64,000 nt of DNA from Flavobacterium beibuense F44-8 (lineage in GTDB: Bacteria > Bacteroidota > Bacteroidia > Flavobacteriales > Flavobacteriaceae): assembly GCF_000769915.1 (NCBI RefSeq), contig NZ_JRLV01000018.1:1-64000 (forward strand), in the 5' to 3' direction. Of this stretch, positions 45,955 through 55,012 are shown piece after piece. The notes beneath the pieces are model-generated. The model did not search any database. It worked only from the letters and a program-made list of their open reading frames with translations, and had not been told where the DNA came from. How positions within the stretch are numbered: position 1 is the first letter of the stretch; every line of letters begins with the position of its first letter. A program made the position numbers and the translations under genes.

Positions 45955-48900
45955 ATGAGTAAAAAAATAGAGAAAAGTTTCGGTATTTCCACCTGGGCCA
46001 TTAACAATAAGATGACCGTTTATGTTATCACGGCTATCTTATTTCTGGGCGGACTTATCTCCTACTATTCCATGCCAAGGGAAAGCTTCCCTGAAATTAA
46101 GGAGACCAAGATATACATAAGCTCTATAAATCCCGGCAACTCTGCTGAGGATGTGGAGAAACTGATAACTAAACCCCTTGAAGACGAATTTAACAACATA
46201 TCGGGGGTCACAAAAATCACCTCAAACACACTGGAAGACTATTCCATGGTACTGGTGGAGTTTGATGAGGATATTACTGTTGAAGATGCAAAGCAAAAAA
46301 TAAAAGATAAGGTAGATAAAGTAAAAGCTGATACTGAGTGGCCAACCCTTGACGGTGGTGCTAAAGTAGAGCCAAACGTTTTTGACCTTAATATTGCCGA
46401 GGAGACTCCTATATTAAACGTTAATCTTACGGGTGACTTTACATCGGAGAAACTAAAGGAGTTTGCCGAGTATCTTGAAGACCACATAGAAAGGCTTCCA
46501 CAAATTAAAGAAGCTGCGATTCGTGGTGCAGAAGACAAAGAGGTTGAGATTGCTGTAGACATCTACAAAATGGCTTCGGCTAAAGTAAGTTTTGACGATA
46601 TTATCAATGCCGTTAAATACGAAAACAAAACCATATCTGGCGGTAGTGTAACGCTAGACGGTATCAAGAAAAACATTAGGGTAATTGGTGAAATCAGTGA
46701 TCCGGTACAGCTTAACAACATTATCGTTAAGCATCAGGATGGTAAGGTATACCTTAAGGATATAGCCGAAATTACCTTTAAAGAAAAAGAAAGAACCACT
46801 TATGCCAGGGAATATGGTAACCCTGTAGTTATGCTTGATATTAAAAAGCGTAGCGGTAAAAACATGGTTGAAGCCGTAGATGGTGTTAAAGAGATAATAA
46901 GTAAAGCACAGGCAAACTATTTCCCTAAAGGACTTAACATTACCTATGCTAACGACCAGTCTACAAGAACAATTGCACAGGTAGACGACCTTGTAAACAA
47001 CATCATTTTTGGTGTGGTACTGGTAGTTGTGGTACTTATGTTTTTTCTTGGGTTACGCAATGCTCTGTTCGTAGGTATAGCTATCCCGCTATCCATGTTC
47101 ATGTCATACATGATACTGGCTGCTCTGGGTATTACCCTTAATACAATGGTACTTTTTGCCCTTGTAATGGGACTGGGTATGCTGGTAGATAACGGTATTG
47201 TGGTGGTAGAAAACGTATACTCGCTTATGAGCCAGGGTATGTCGCGCAAAAAAGCGGCTATTGAGGGTATTGGTGAGATTGCATGGCCTATTATTGCCTC
47301 TACCGCAACTACGCTTGCAGCCTTCTTCCCGCTTGGTTTATGGCCGGGTACTATGGGTAAATTCATGATCTATTTCCCTATGACGCTTTCTATCGTACTG
47401 GGTTCATCTCTGTTTGTGGCACTGGTTATCAACGCTATGTTCACTTCAGACTTTATGAGACTTGAAGAGAAAGAGATGCCTAAAAAGAAAATGATACTAA
47501 TTAGTGCCATTATCGGGGGTATAGGCTTGCTAACCCTAATAGGAGGTTTCTCTACAGGATCAGGAGCATTAAAAGGTATGGGTAATCTTATGCTGTTCTT
47601 TGTAATCATGATGTGGATATACAAGTACTTCCTGCTTAAACGTATGGACAAGTTCCAGAGAAACAGTTTAGTTTGGCTTGAAAATAAATACCAAAACTTC
47701 CTTGATTTTGCACTTACAGGCTACAGGCCACGTTTGTTCTTTATAGGTACTTTTGGTATACTTATCGCATCGTTTATTGCTGTTGGTGTAAGTCAGCCTA
47801 ACGTATTATTCTTCCCGGAAAACCAGCCTAACCAGATTATGGTTTATATAGAGTTCCCGGAAGGTACAGATATTAAGAAAACCGATGCCTTTACCAAAAT
47901 CATTGAAGAAAAGGTATATAAAATTGCTAAACAATATGTGGAAGACGGCAGCAACTACATGGTAGAAAGCGCCATTGCACAGGTAGGACAGGGTGCCGGA
48001 AACCCGCAAACCGACGGCGGGTCTGAAAATGATATGCCTCACAGAGGTAAGGTTACACTTACCATGACCGAGTTTAAGTACCGTAAAGGTATAAACAGTC
48101 AGGATGTGATGGATAAAATCAGGGAAGCCGTAAAAGGTTATGCAGGAGTTTCGGTAATTGTAGAGAAAGAACAAAACGGCCCGCCGGCAGGTTATCCTGT
48201 TAATATAGAGATTACCGGAGAGGATTATGACCAGATGCTTGCCGAAGCAGAGCAACTGAAAGCCTTTATTAATACCAAAAATATTGCTGGTATTGAAGAG
48301 CTTAAAATAGATGTAAACAAACAAAAACCGGGAGTAGATATCACGGTAGATATTGATAAGGCGGGTCAGCTTGGTATTACATCAAGCCAGGTAGGACAAA
48401 CCCTTAGACGATCTATTTATGGTGAAAAAATATCGACTTACAAGGAAGGGAAAGATGACTATGAAATTAATGTAAGGCTGGAGGAAGATCAGCGTAATGA
48501 CAATGCTGTTCTTTACAATCAGCCGGTAACATTCAGAAATCAGGCAAACGGACAACTGGTACAGGTACCAATATCTGCCATAACCGATGCCAAGAACTCT
48601 GTTACCTTTAATACTATAAAAAGAAAAAACCTTAAAAGGGTAATCACCGTTTACTCTAACGTTACCACTGGCTATAACGGTAACGACATTGTAGCACGAA
48701 TCAAAAAGGAACTGGCAACCTACAAAATGCCAAGCGATATAACTTATGCCTTTACAGGAGAGCAGGAAGAGCAGTCTAAAAACATGGGCTTCCTTGTTAA
48801 AGCTCTTCTTATTGCACTGGGCGGTATTGTACTTATACTGGTGGCACAGTTTAACTCGGTTTCCAAACCTATTATCATCATGACATCGGTGTTACTGAGT

Positions 48901-49413
48901 TTTGGTGGTGTATTCTTTGGTATGGTATTCCTTGGCGATGACTTCGTGATTATCATGACCATGATGGGTATTATATCCCTTGCAGGTATTGTGGTAAATA
49001 ACGCCATTGTGCTTATTGACTATACCCAGCTCCTTATTGACCGTAAACTGGCCGAAAAAGGAATGGATAAAGACGAGTTACTTACTAAAGAAGAGTATAA
49101 ACAACTTATTGTAGAAGGTGGCCGCAGCCGTTTAAGGCCAGTACTTTTAACGGCAATTACAACCGTACTGGGGCTTGTACCACTTGCAATAGGACTTAAC
49201 ATTGACTTCTTTAACCTGTTTATTGAATACAATCCAAAAATATACCTGGGTGGTGATAACGTAATCTTTTGGGGACCACTGGCAAAAACTGTTATTTACG
49301 GTTTGATATTCGCCACGTTCCTTACCCTGGTTATTGTACCGGTTATGTTCTTTATGCTACAGAAAATTAAAATCTGGCTTAAGAAAAAACCTGCTGAGCC
49401 TACCCTTCATTAA
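45955..49413 (+). CDS. RND family efflux permease
   Basis: A 1152-residue proton-driven inner-membrane pump of the HAE-1/AcrB type. Twelve transmembrane segments: one near the N-terminus (VYVITAILFLGGLI), a first bundle with VVVVLMFFLGLRNALFVG and VMGLGMLVDNGIVVVENVYS (a conserved Asp in TM4), and a second bundle near residues 940-1140 with VLILVAQFNSVSKPII, SLAGIVVNNAIVLIDY and LTAITTVLGLVPLAIG. Large periplasmic loops separate them. It ends with a basic tail and is followed by a terminator. The substrates cannot be read from sequence. Confidence 0.94.
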   Translation: MSKKIEKSFGISTWAINNKMTVYVITAILFLGGLISYYSMPRESFPEIKETKIYISSINPGNSAEDVEKLITKPLEDEFNNISGVTKITSNTLEDYSMVLVEFDEDITVEDAKQKIKDKVDKVKADTEWPTLDGGAKVEPNVFDLNIAEETPILNVNLTGDFTSEKLKEFAEYLEDHIERLPQIKEAAIRGAEDKEVEIAVDIYKMASAKVSFDDIINAVKYENKTISGGSVTLDGIKKNIRVIGEISDPVQLNNIIVKHQDGKVYLKDIAEITFKEKERTTYAREYGNPVVMLDIKKRSGKNMVEAVDGVKEIISKAQANYFPKGLNITYANDQSTRTIAQVDDLVNNIIFGVVLVVVVLMFFLGLRNALFVGIAIPLSMFMSYMILAALGITLNTMVLFALVMGLGMLVDNGIVVVENVYSLMSQGMSRKKAAIEGIGEIAWPIIASTATTLAAFFPLGLWPGTMGKFMIYFPMTLSIVLGSSLFVALVINAMFTSDFMRLEEKEMPKKKMILISAIIGGIGLLTLIGGFSTGSGALKGMGNLMLFFVIMMWIYKYFLLKRMDKFQRNSLVWLENKYQNFLDFALTGYRPRLFFIGTFGILIASFIAVGVSQPNVLFFPENQPNQIMVYIEFPEGTDIKKTDAFTKIIEEKVYKIAKQYVEDGSNYMVESAIAQVGQGAGNPQTDGGSENDMPHRGKVTLTMTEFKYRKGINSQDVMDKIREAVKGYAGVSVIVEKEQNGPPAGYPVNIEITGEDYDQMLAEAEQLKAFINTKNIAGIEELKIDVNKQKPGVDITVDIDKAGQLGITSSQVGQTLRRSIYGEKISTYKEGKDDYEINVRLEEDQRNDNAVLYNQPVTFRNQANGQLVQVPISAITDAKNSVTFNTIKRKNLKRVITVYSNVTTGYNGNDIVARIKKELATYKMPSDITYAFTGEQEEQSKNMGFLVKALLIALGGIVLILVAQFNSVSKPIIIMTSVLLSFGGVFFGMVFLGDDFVIIMTMMGIISLAGIVVNNAIVLIDYTQLLIDRKLAEKGMDKDELLTKEEYKQLIVEGGRSRLRPVLLTAITTVLGLVPLAIGLNIDFFNLFIEYNPKIYLGGDNVIFWGPLAKTVIYGLIFATFLTLVIVPVMFFMLQKIKIWLKKKPAEPTLH

Positions 49414-49434
49414 TACTTAATTATATATTTATTA

Positions 49435-49469
49435 AATAGCCAAACAGTATTGTTTGGCTATTTTTTTTT
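49435..49469 (+). terminator. Intrinsic terminator of the efflux operon
   Basis: AATAGCCAAACA / TGTTTGGCTATT stem with a GTAT loop and an uninterrupted T-run. Confidence 0.9.
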
Positions 49470-49576
49470 GTCTTTACACTTTAAAAAAGCAGTTATATCC
49501 CTATTAATATTTAACCTATAGCTCGGTTTTTTTTCACTCCTTTCAAAAAAAGGACTAATTTTTTAATTATAATAAA

Positions 49577-49607
49577 TCTAAATAAACGTTTTTTACATTT
49601 ATTTAGA
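49577..49607. promoter_or_regulatory. Inverted repeat upstream of the siderophore receptor, possible iron-responsive operator
   Basis: TCTAAATAAA (49577-49586) and TTTATTTAGA (49598-49607) are perfect 10-bp arms with an 11-nt centre. They lie about 40 nt upstream of the TACTTTTG -7 element of the receptor gene, a suitable place for an iron-dependent regulator. The identity of the regulator is not known from sequence. Confidence 0.5.
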
Positions 49608-49621
49608 ATAATTAAAAATAA

Positions 49622-49653
49622 TTTGTTTGATAGTGTATTGCCCTGTACTTTTG
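49622..49653 (+). promoter_or_regulatory. Promoter of the siderophore receptor gene
   Basis: TTTG (49622-49625), 20-nt spacer, TACTTTTG (49646-49653): canonical Bacteroidetes promoter 28 nt before the ATG. Confidence 0.7.
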
Positions 49654-49681
49654 TGCCCATAACAAATACCCATTACAAACA

Positions 49682-52120
49682 ATGAACAACTCAATATTAA
49701 AGCAATTACTGTTTTGCTTCGTTTTAATGTGTTCGGTAGCTGTATCGGCACAGGAAAGAGCCAAAATAAACGGTACAGTAACTTTAAGCGGAAACACTCC
49801 GGCCGAAAACATTTCGGTTGTGCTTAAAGGATCTTCATTTTCTGCTGTAACCAACTCGGCAGGTAAATACGAAATCAAAAATATTAAACCGGGTACTTAT
49901 GTACTTCGTGTTTCTGCCATCGGTATCACTCCGGTAGAGGAAAACATTACTCTTGAGGCAGGACAAACCATAACAAAAAGCTTTACCTTATCTGAAAGCC
50001 TTGAAGAACTTAACGAGGTGGTAATTGACGGTAAAGGAAATAAATTTACCAGAACACAAAGCAGGGTAGTCTCTAAAATGCCTTTAAAGGATATAGAAAA
50101 CCCTCAGGTATACAATGTTATTACAAGCGAGCTTTTAAAAGAGCAGGTAGTTACTAATTTTGACGATGCTCTTAAAAATGCGCCTGGTATAGACAAACTT
50201 TGGGAATCTACAGGCCGTGGTGGTGATGGTGCAGGTTATTTCTCTTTAAGAGGATTTGCTGTACAACCAACAATGGTTAACGGTTTACCAAGCATTACAA
50301 ATGGTAGTCCTGATCCCGCTAATATGGAAAGTATTGAAGTTATAAAAGGCCCTTCGGGAACTTTATTTGGTAGCTCACTTATTTCTTATGGTGGTTTAAT
50401 TAACGTAAATACTAAAAAACCATATAATTACTTTGGCGGAAACATGTCGTACACTGCAGGTACTTACGGATTAAACCGTTTCACTGTAGATGTTAATACT
50501 CCGCTAAACGATAGTAAAAATGCGCTTTTCCGTTTAAACGCGGCTTACCATACAGAGAACAGCTTCCAGGATGCAGGATTTAAAAAATCACTTTTTGTAG
50601 CACCGTCTATCTCTTACAAAGTGAACGACAAACTGTCTTTCCTTGTTAATACTGAATTTTACAACGGTAAAAGCACTAACCAAACAATGCTTTTCCTTGA
50701 CAGAGGTGCTGAACTTAGAGTTCACGACATGAACGAATTAAAATACGACAGTAATCGTTCGTACACCGGTAACGACTTATATATGGAGACACCTACTTTC
50801 AGTATACAGGGACAGATGTCTTACAAAATATCTAATGAGTGGACATCTCAAACCGTATTCTCCAGAACATCGGCTAAATCAGACGGATACTACTCATATT
50901 TATATGAAGGTACTCAATACACTGCGGTAACCGAAGGTATAGTACTTAATCGTTATATCAGCAAACAAAACTCTGAAACCTACGGTACAGATATTCAGCA
51001 AAACTTTATTGGTGACTTTACTATCGGAGGCCTTAGAAACAGAATGGTTGTAGGTTTTGACTACTTTAACAGAAATGTAGTAAATAATAGTAGTCCTTAT
51101 GTAACTAATGGTATGATATACATTGGTGACAATCTGGCGCAATTTAATGAGCTTGTACTGGGTATAACAAATCCTCTTGATTATAAAGATGAAACCGGTG
51201 TACTTAATCAGGCAGGTACTGATGCTCTTTTAGGAAACAGTCAAATCAATCCTTTAAAAACCAGTCAGGAAATATTTAGTGCTTATGCTTCTGATGTAAT
51301 TAACATTACTCCTTCCCTATCGGCTATGCTAAGTTTAAGGGTAGACCGTTTTGCAAACAAAGGTAACCTTAGCACTAAAGCAGACGATTATAACCAAACA
51401 GCACTTTCTCCAAAATTCGGGTTAGTATACCAGCCTATTCTTGATAAAGTATCGGTTTTCGCTAACTACATGAACGGATTTAGTAATGTTGCTCCTATAA
51501 TAGGTGATCAAACATTTACTTTTGATCCAGAGCAGGCTAATCAGTTTGAAATAGGTACGAAACTTAATCTATTAAGAAATAAAGTAACAGCTACATTAAG
51601 TTACTACGATATAAAAGTAAGTAACACTGTTATACAGTTAGCCGCTAACGAATATACTCAGGGCGGAGAACGCTACAGCAAAGGTTTTGAAGCCAGTGTA
51701 GTAGCAAGCCCTGTAAATGGACTTAACATTATTGCAGGTTACAGTTATAACGACAGCTTACTTGAAACTGCCGGAGCAAGTGATGACTTTGCAGGAAGAA
51801 GACCGGAAAGTGCAGGTCCGCAAAACTTGGCAAACCTTTGGGCAAGCTATAAGTTTACTACAGGTAAACTAAACGGTTTCGGTCTTGGATTTGGTGGTAA
51901 CTACGCTAGTGAGAACAAAATATTTAACCGTAACGCTGCTGGTACATTCACACTTCCTGAGTACACCGTGCTAAATGCATCTGTTTTCTATAATGCAGAA
52001 GCCTTTAGCATCACCCTTAAAATGGATAACATTACAAATAAGGAATACTTTAAAGGTTGGTCTACAATCAGCCCGCAAAAACCAAGAATTTTTGCTGCTA
52101 ACCTAACGTATAACTTCTAA
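49682..52120 (+). CDS. TonB-dependent siderophore receptor
   Basis: An 812-residue outer-membrane transporter. Signal peptide to about residue 24 (VSA|QER), then a carboxypeptidase-regulatory-like domain (about 28-110: AKINGTVTLSGNTPAENISVVLKG..FTLSESLEELNEVVI), the plug (about 130-245: NPQVYNVITSELLKEQ, GYFSLRGFAVQPTMVNGLP, ESIEVIKGPSGTLFGSS) and a 22-strand-type barrel ending IFAANLTYNF. The KGPSGTLFG block and the overall length fit FhuE/FpvA-like siderophore receptors. It leads an operon with a DUF4198 protein and a PepSY protein. Confidence 0.92.
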   Translation: MNNSILKQLLFCFVLMCSVAVSAQERAKINGTVTLSGNTPAENISVVLKGSSFSAVTNSAGKYEIKNIKPGTYVLRVSAIGITPVEENITLEAGQTITKSFTLSESLEELNEVVIDGKGNKFTRTQSRVVSKMPLKDIENPQVYNVITSELLKEQVVTNFDDALKNAPGIDKLWESTGRGGDGAGYFSLRGFAVQPTMVNGLPSITNGSPDPANMESIEVIKGPSGTLFGSSLISYGGLINVNTKKPYNYFGGNMSYTAGTYGLNRFTVDVNTPLNDSKNALFRLNAAYHTENSFQDAGFKKSLFVAPSISYKVNDKLSFLVNTEFYNGKSTNQTMLFLDRGAELRVHDMNELKYDSNRSYTGNDLYMETPTFSIQGQMSYKISNEWTSQTVFSRTSAKSDGYYSYLYEGTQYTAVTEGIVLNRYISKQNSETYGTDIQQNFIGDFTIGGLRNRMVVGFDYFNRNVVNNSSPYVTNGMIYIGDNLAQFNELVLGITNPLDYKDETGVLNQAGTDALLGNSQINPLKTSQEIFSAYASDVINITPSLSAMLSLRVDRFANKGNLSTKADDYNQTALSPKFGLVYQPILDKVSVFANYMNGFSNVAPIIGDQTFTFDPEQANQFEIGTKLNLLRNKVTATLSYYDIKVSNTVIQLAANEYTQGGERYSKGFEASVVASPVNGLNIIAGYSYNDSLLETAGASDDFAGRRPESAGPQNLANLWASYKFTTGKLNGFGLGFGGNYASENKIFNRNAAGTFTLPEYTVLNASVFYNAEAFSITLKMDNITNKEYFKGWSTISPQKPRIFAANLTYNF

Positions 52121-52137
52121 GAAATAATAACAAAACA

Positions 52138-52163
52138 ATCCCCTTCTTGTAATAGAAGGGGAT
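52138..52163 (+). terminator. Hairpin between the receptor gene and the DUF4198 gene
   Basis: ATCCCCTTCT and AGAAGGGGAT 10-bp arms around a TGTAAT loop, followed only by GTTTTAATTT. The weak T-run suggests a partial terminator that lowers expression of the two downstream genes. Confidence 0.6.
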
Positions 52164-52184
52164 GTTTTAATTTACATAAACACC

Positions 52185-52916
52185 ATGAAAAAATCAGTTT
52201 TATTATTGTTATTGCTTTTGGTTTCGGCAAACTCTTTCGCACACTTCATGTGGGTAGAAACCGCTATGACAGGTAAAGTAAACCAGAAACAGGAAGTAAA
52301 GGTTTATTTTGGCGAATATACCTATGGCATGATTGAGGAAGTGAACGGCGAAGCATTTAATAAAATGAAAAAGTTTACGGTATGGGTTGTAGCTCCAAAC
52401 GGAGAAAAACAACAGCTTGAAATGAAAGCCGGAGAAACTTTTTACAGTGGTTACTTTACACCAAAAACAAACGGTACACATACCGTAGTGCTTAATAATA
52501 ATGAAATTGATGTGGTAGATTATACTCAGTACGATTTCGGCATATTTAAAACCCATTACCACTCTGTAGCAAAAGTGGAAGTAGGCAATAAAACTACCGA
52601 AACTGCCGCTATAAATCCTGAAGGACTTACAATTGTTGATCTTACTAAAAAAGTACATACTGAGAAAGGTGAAACTGTTTTAAAAGTACTATACAAAGGT
52701 CAGCCAGTAAAGGAGCAGGAAGTAACTGTATTCATTTCTGACCTATGGTCTAAAAAAGTATATACTGATGAAAAGGGTGAAATCCGTTTTACATTACCGT
52801 GGAACACAAAGTACATTCTTGAGGTAACCCGCAAAGAAGAAGTACCGGGAAGCTACAACGGACAGGATTATCAATTTATATGGCATTGTGCCACTTATGC
52901 AATCCCTCTTGGATAA
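52185..52916 (+). CDS. DUF4198 domain-containing periplasmic protein
   Basis: A 243-residue exported protein, signal peptide to about NSFA|HFM (residue 19). The mature protein starts HFMWVETAMTG, with the N-terminal His typical of DUF4198/NikM-like proteins, followed by beta-sandwich strands (KFTVWVVAPNGEKQQL, GETFYSGYFTPKTNGTHTVVL), with a second half TVFISDLWSKKVYTDEKGEIRF. Family members accompany metal or siderophore uptake systems. It is 12 nt before the PepSY gene. Confidence 0.8.
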   Translation: MKKSVLLLLLLLVSANSFAHFMWVETAMTGKVNQKQEVKVYFGEYTYGMIEEVNGEAFNKMKKFTVWVVAPNGEKQQLEMKAGETFYSGYFTPKTNGTHTVVLNNNEIDVVDYTQYDFGIFKTHYHSVAKVEVGNKTTETAAINPEGLTIVDLTKKVHTEKGETVLKVLYKGQPVKEQEVTVFISDLWSKKVYTDEKGEIRFTLPWNTKYILEVTRKEEVPGSYNGQDYQFIWHCATYAIPLG

Positions 52917-52928
52917 AAATAAAGCCTG

Positions 52929-54122
52929 ATGAGCAAGCAGAAAGGTAAAAAGAAAAAAGGTTTCAAGCACTGGGTTGGCAAAGCCCATTTATGGCTCGGA
53001 TTAGCATCCGGGCTCATTGTTTTATTGCTGTCGGTAACAGGATGCATTTATGTTTTTAGTCAGGAAATAAACGGAGCCATTCGTAAGGATGAAATTTATG
53101 TACCCGAGGTAAAGGAAACACGCCTGCCTGTAAGTCAGCTTTGGAATGAAACCCAAAAAACACTGGGTGATTCCATAAAAATAAATAGGGTTGATGTATT
53201 TAACAACCCCGAAAAATCGGTACGTTTCTTTTGCTATAAGGCTGCTGCCGAAAAAAATTCTATATTCTATTTCAGGAATATAGATTATTACTACACAGTA
53301 TATACTGACCCATACACAGGTAAAGTACTGGGTATTTATGATGAAAAGAAAGACTTTTTCAACATCATTAAAATGCTACACTGGAGCCTTTTACTTGAAA
53401 CCGAAATAGGACAACCTATAGTAGGCTGGGCTACCTTTATTTTTGTGATAATGCTTATTACAGGTATTATATTATGGTGGCCTAAAAATAAGGCTGCCCG
53501 CAAACAACGCTTTAAGTTTCAATGGAAAGACACTACACAATGGCGCCGCAAAAACTACGACATCCATAACATACTGGGCTTTTATATATCTACCATAGCG
53601 GTAATAATTGCCTTTACAGGTATGGTTTGGGCCTTTACCTGGTTTCAGGCTATAGTATATGTTGCCGGATCACAAAGCCTTACTCCTCCCGAGGTTAAAA
53701 GGGAACAATCAGTATTCGTAGAAAAAAGCGATAAAGATGCTGCCCTTGATATTGCCAGCGAAATAACCCGCCAAAGGCACACTACTGCCGATGCTTTCGG
53801 GTTAAGTAAAGCTGCCGATTCCACAGGTGTTGTAAATGCTTATGTACAGCAGTATGAAGGCGTGTATTATGTAAACCATCAGTTGCAGTTTGACCAGTAT
53901 ACCGGTAAGCTGTTAAACGAAAGGCTGCATGATGAAAAAAACTTTGGTGAAAAACTTATAACAGCTAATTATGATATCCATGTAGGTGCCATTTTAGGCA
54001 TCCCGGGTAAGATAATTGCCTTTATCGCCAGCTTTATAAGTGGCCTGTTACCTATTACCGGTTTCCTTATATGGTGGGGGCGTAAAAACAAAAAAGCAAA
54101 GCCTGCCAAGGCTAAAAACTAA
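52929..54122 (+). CDS. PepSY-associated transmembrane protein
   Basis: A 397-residue inner-membrane protein of the PepSY_TM family. Four hydrophobic segments: LWLGLASGLIVLLLSVTGCIYVF near residue 30, WATFIFVIMLITGIILWWP, FYISTIAVIIAFTGMVWAF, and a C-terminal IPGKIIAFIASFISGLLPITGFLIWWG. A PepSY-like soluble region lies between the first two. Homologues beside TonB siderophore receptors are thought to reduce ferric-siderophores or support uptake. It is the last gene of the operon, with a terminator behind it. Confidence 0.9.
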   Translation: MSKQKGKKKKGFKHWVGKAHLWLGLASGLIVLLLSVTGCIYVFSQEINGAIRKDEIYVPEVKETRLPVSQLWNETQKTLGDSIKINRVDVFNNPEKSVRFFCYKAAAEKNSIFYFRNIDYYYTVYTDPYTGKVLGIYDEKKDFFNIIKMLHWSLLLETEIGQPIVGWATFIFVIMLITGIILWWPKNKAARKQRFKFQWKDTTQWRRKNYDIHNILGFYISTIAVIIAFTGMVWAFTWFQAIVYVAGSQSLTPPEVKREQSVFVEKSDKDAALDIASEITRQRHTTADAFGLSKAADSTGVVNAYVQQYEGVYYVNHQLQFDQYTGKLLNERLHDEKNFGEKLITANYDIHVGAILGIPGKIIAFIASFISGLLPITGFLIWWGRKNKKAKPAKAKN

Positions 54123-54194
54123 AGTTATATAAAAACCACCTTTCCACAATCTTAGTAGATTGGTAAGTGATTAGTGTATTCTATTTTTACAAAA

Positions 54195-54230
54195 AAAAGG
54201 CTGTAAGTTTACTACTTACAGCCTTTTCTC
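54195..54230. terminator. Bidirectional terminator
   Basis: Perfect 13-bp arms AAAAGGCTGTAAG (54195-54207) and CTTACAGCCTTTT (54215-54227), with an A-run before and T residues after. It lies between the PepSY gene and the convergent MORN-like gene. Confidence 0.88.
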
Positions 54231-54248
54231 AATAAATAAATCAACGAC

Positions 54249-54602
54249 TTATTTATTTACAACTACAGCTTCTTTAGACCACTTTTTAATATCTGCGATC
54301 CTGCTGTCTGTATAATCTACCTCATTAAGGATAGATCCGGTCCAAAAGAACCATTTTCCTGTTTTCTTTCCGTTAGTGTACTCACCTATTGCCTGCTTTG
54401 TTCCGTCTTCATTATAAGCCACCCACGTTCCGTGAAGCTTACCGTCTTTATTATAAGAACCTTCTTTTTTTACTTGTCCGTTATCATAATAAAAAGTAGC
54501 TTTAACTGTTTGGCTTTCTAATTCATATTTTGGCTTTACGTTTTCCTGTGCTGAAATTAAACCTGCTGATAATAGCATCCCGGCAATAATAATCTTTCTC
54601 AT
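54249..54602 (-). CDS. MORN-repeat-like exported protein (YwqK-type)
   Basis: A 117-residue exported protein: signal peptide MRKIIIAGMLLSAGLISA, cleavage before QEN. Three degenerate MORN/YwqK-like units of about 20 residues follow, each with the pattern Y.NGQ.K.EG.Y..GK..G.W (for example DNGQVKKEGSYNKDGKLHGTW, NEDGTKQAIGEYTNGKKTGKW). Databases often label this family a YwqK antitoxin; that name rests on weak grounds and no toxin is adjacent here. It is monocistronic. Confidence 0.75.
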   Translation of the reverse strand: MRKIIIAGMLLSAGLISAQENVKPKYELESQTVKATFYYDNGQVKKEGSYNKDGKLHGTWVAYNEDGTKQAIGEYTNGKKTGKWFFWTGSILNEVDYTDSRIADIKKWSKEAVVVNK

Positions 54603-54746
54603 ATCAGTTTTGTGTTTATATTTACCATTTATATATACGAATATACAAAATTATTTTACATTAAATATACGTTGAGTTAACAATTTGGTAACATTGAATT
54701 AAAATTTAACATACGAATTATGTGGATATTAGCCAAAACCCTTGTA

Positions 54747-54779
54747 AATACTAGGGTTGACACACAAAACCCTAGTATT
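54747..54779. repeat. 12-bp perfect inverted repeat, unknown role
   Basis: AATACTAGGGTT (54747-54758) and AACCCTAGTATT (54768-54779) with a 9-nt spacer. A further AAAACCCT copy starts at 54735. No T-run follows on either strand, so it does not look like a normal terminator; an operator or binding site is possible. Confidence 0.6.
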
Positions 54780-54982
54780 AAAAAAATTCTCACAAATCAC
54801 CTTCAATAAGTAACAAAACCATATTTTTTTAAGTTTTTACTTACCATTTTCATTTTACAGCATCTTTTACTTAACATTAAATTTACATACAGAAATTATT
54901 CATACAGATAAAGACTTACACCTATATACATACATTTATAATTTTTGCTACTCTAAACTCAGGCATTATTCGTAATTGTTTC

Positions 54983-54990
54983 TAAATTTG
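54983..54990 (+). promoter_or_regulatory. Candidate -7 element of aspS
   Basis: TAAATTTG matches TAnnTTTG, 22 nt upstream of the aspS ATG. Confidence 0.55.
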
Positions 54991-55012
54991 CACTCTAAAA
55001 TTAATTGAGATA

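Larger units (their letters stand above)
54603..55012. other. Intergenic region upstream of aspS
   Basis: A 410-bp AT-rich stretch between divergent genes. It contains the 12-bp inverted repeat at 54747-54779 and a -7 element for aspS. No ORF or RNA gene recognised. Confidence 0.6.

Noticed and set aside
47806..48324. 172-codon minus-strand frame inside the RND permease gene
   Set aside because: Antisense shadow in a strongly supported coding region.
54249..54602. Antitoxin function for the MORN-like protein
   Set aside because: The family name YwqK antitoxin is a database label; the protein has a signal peptide and no adjacent toxin gene, so a toxin-antitoxin role is not supported.
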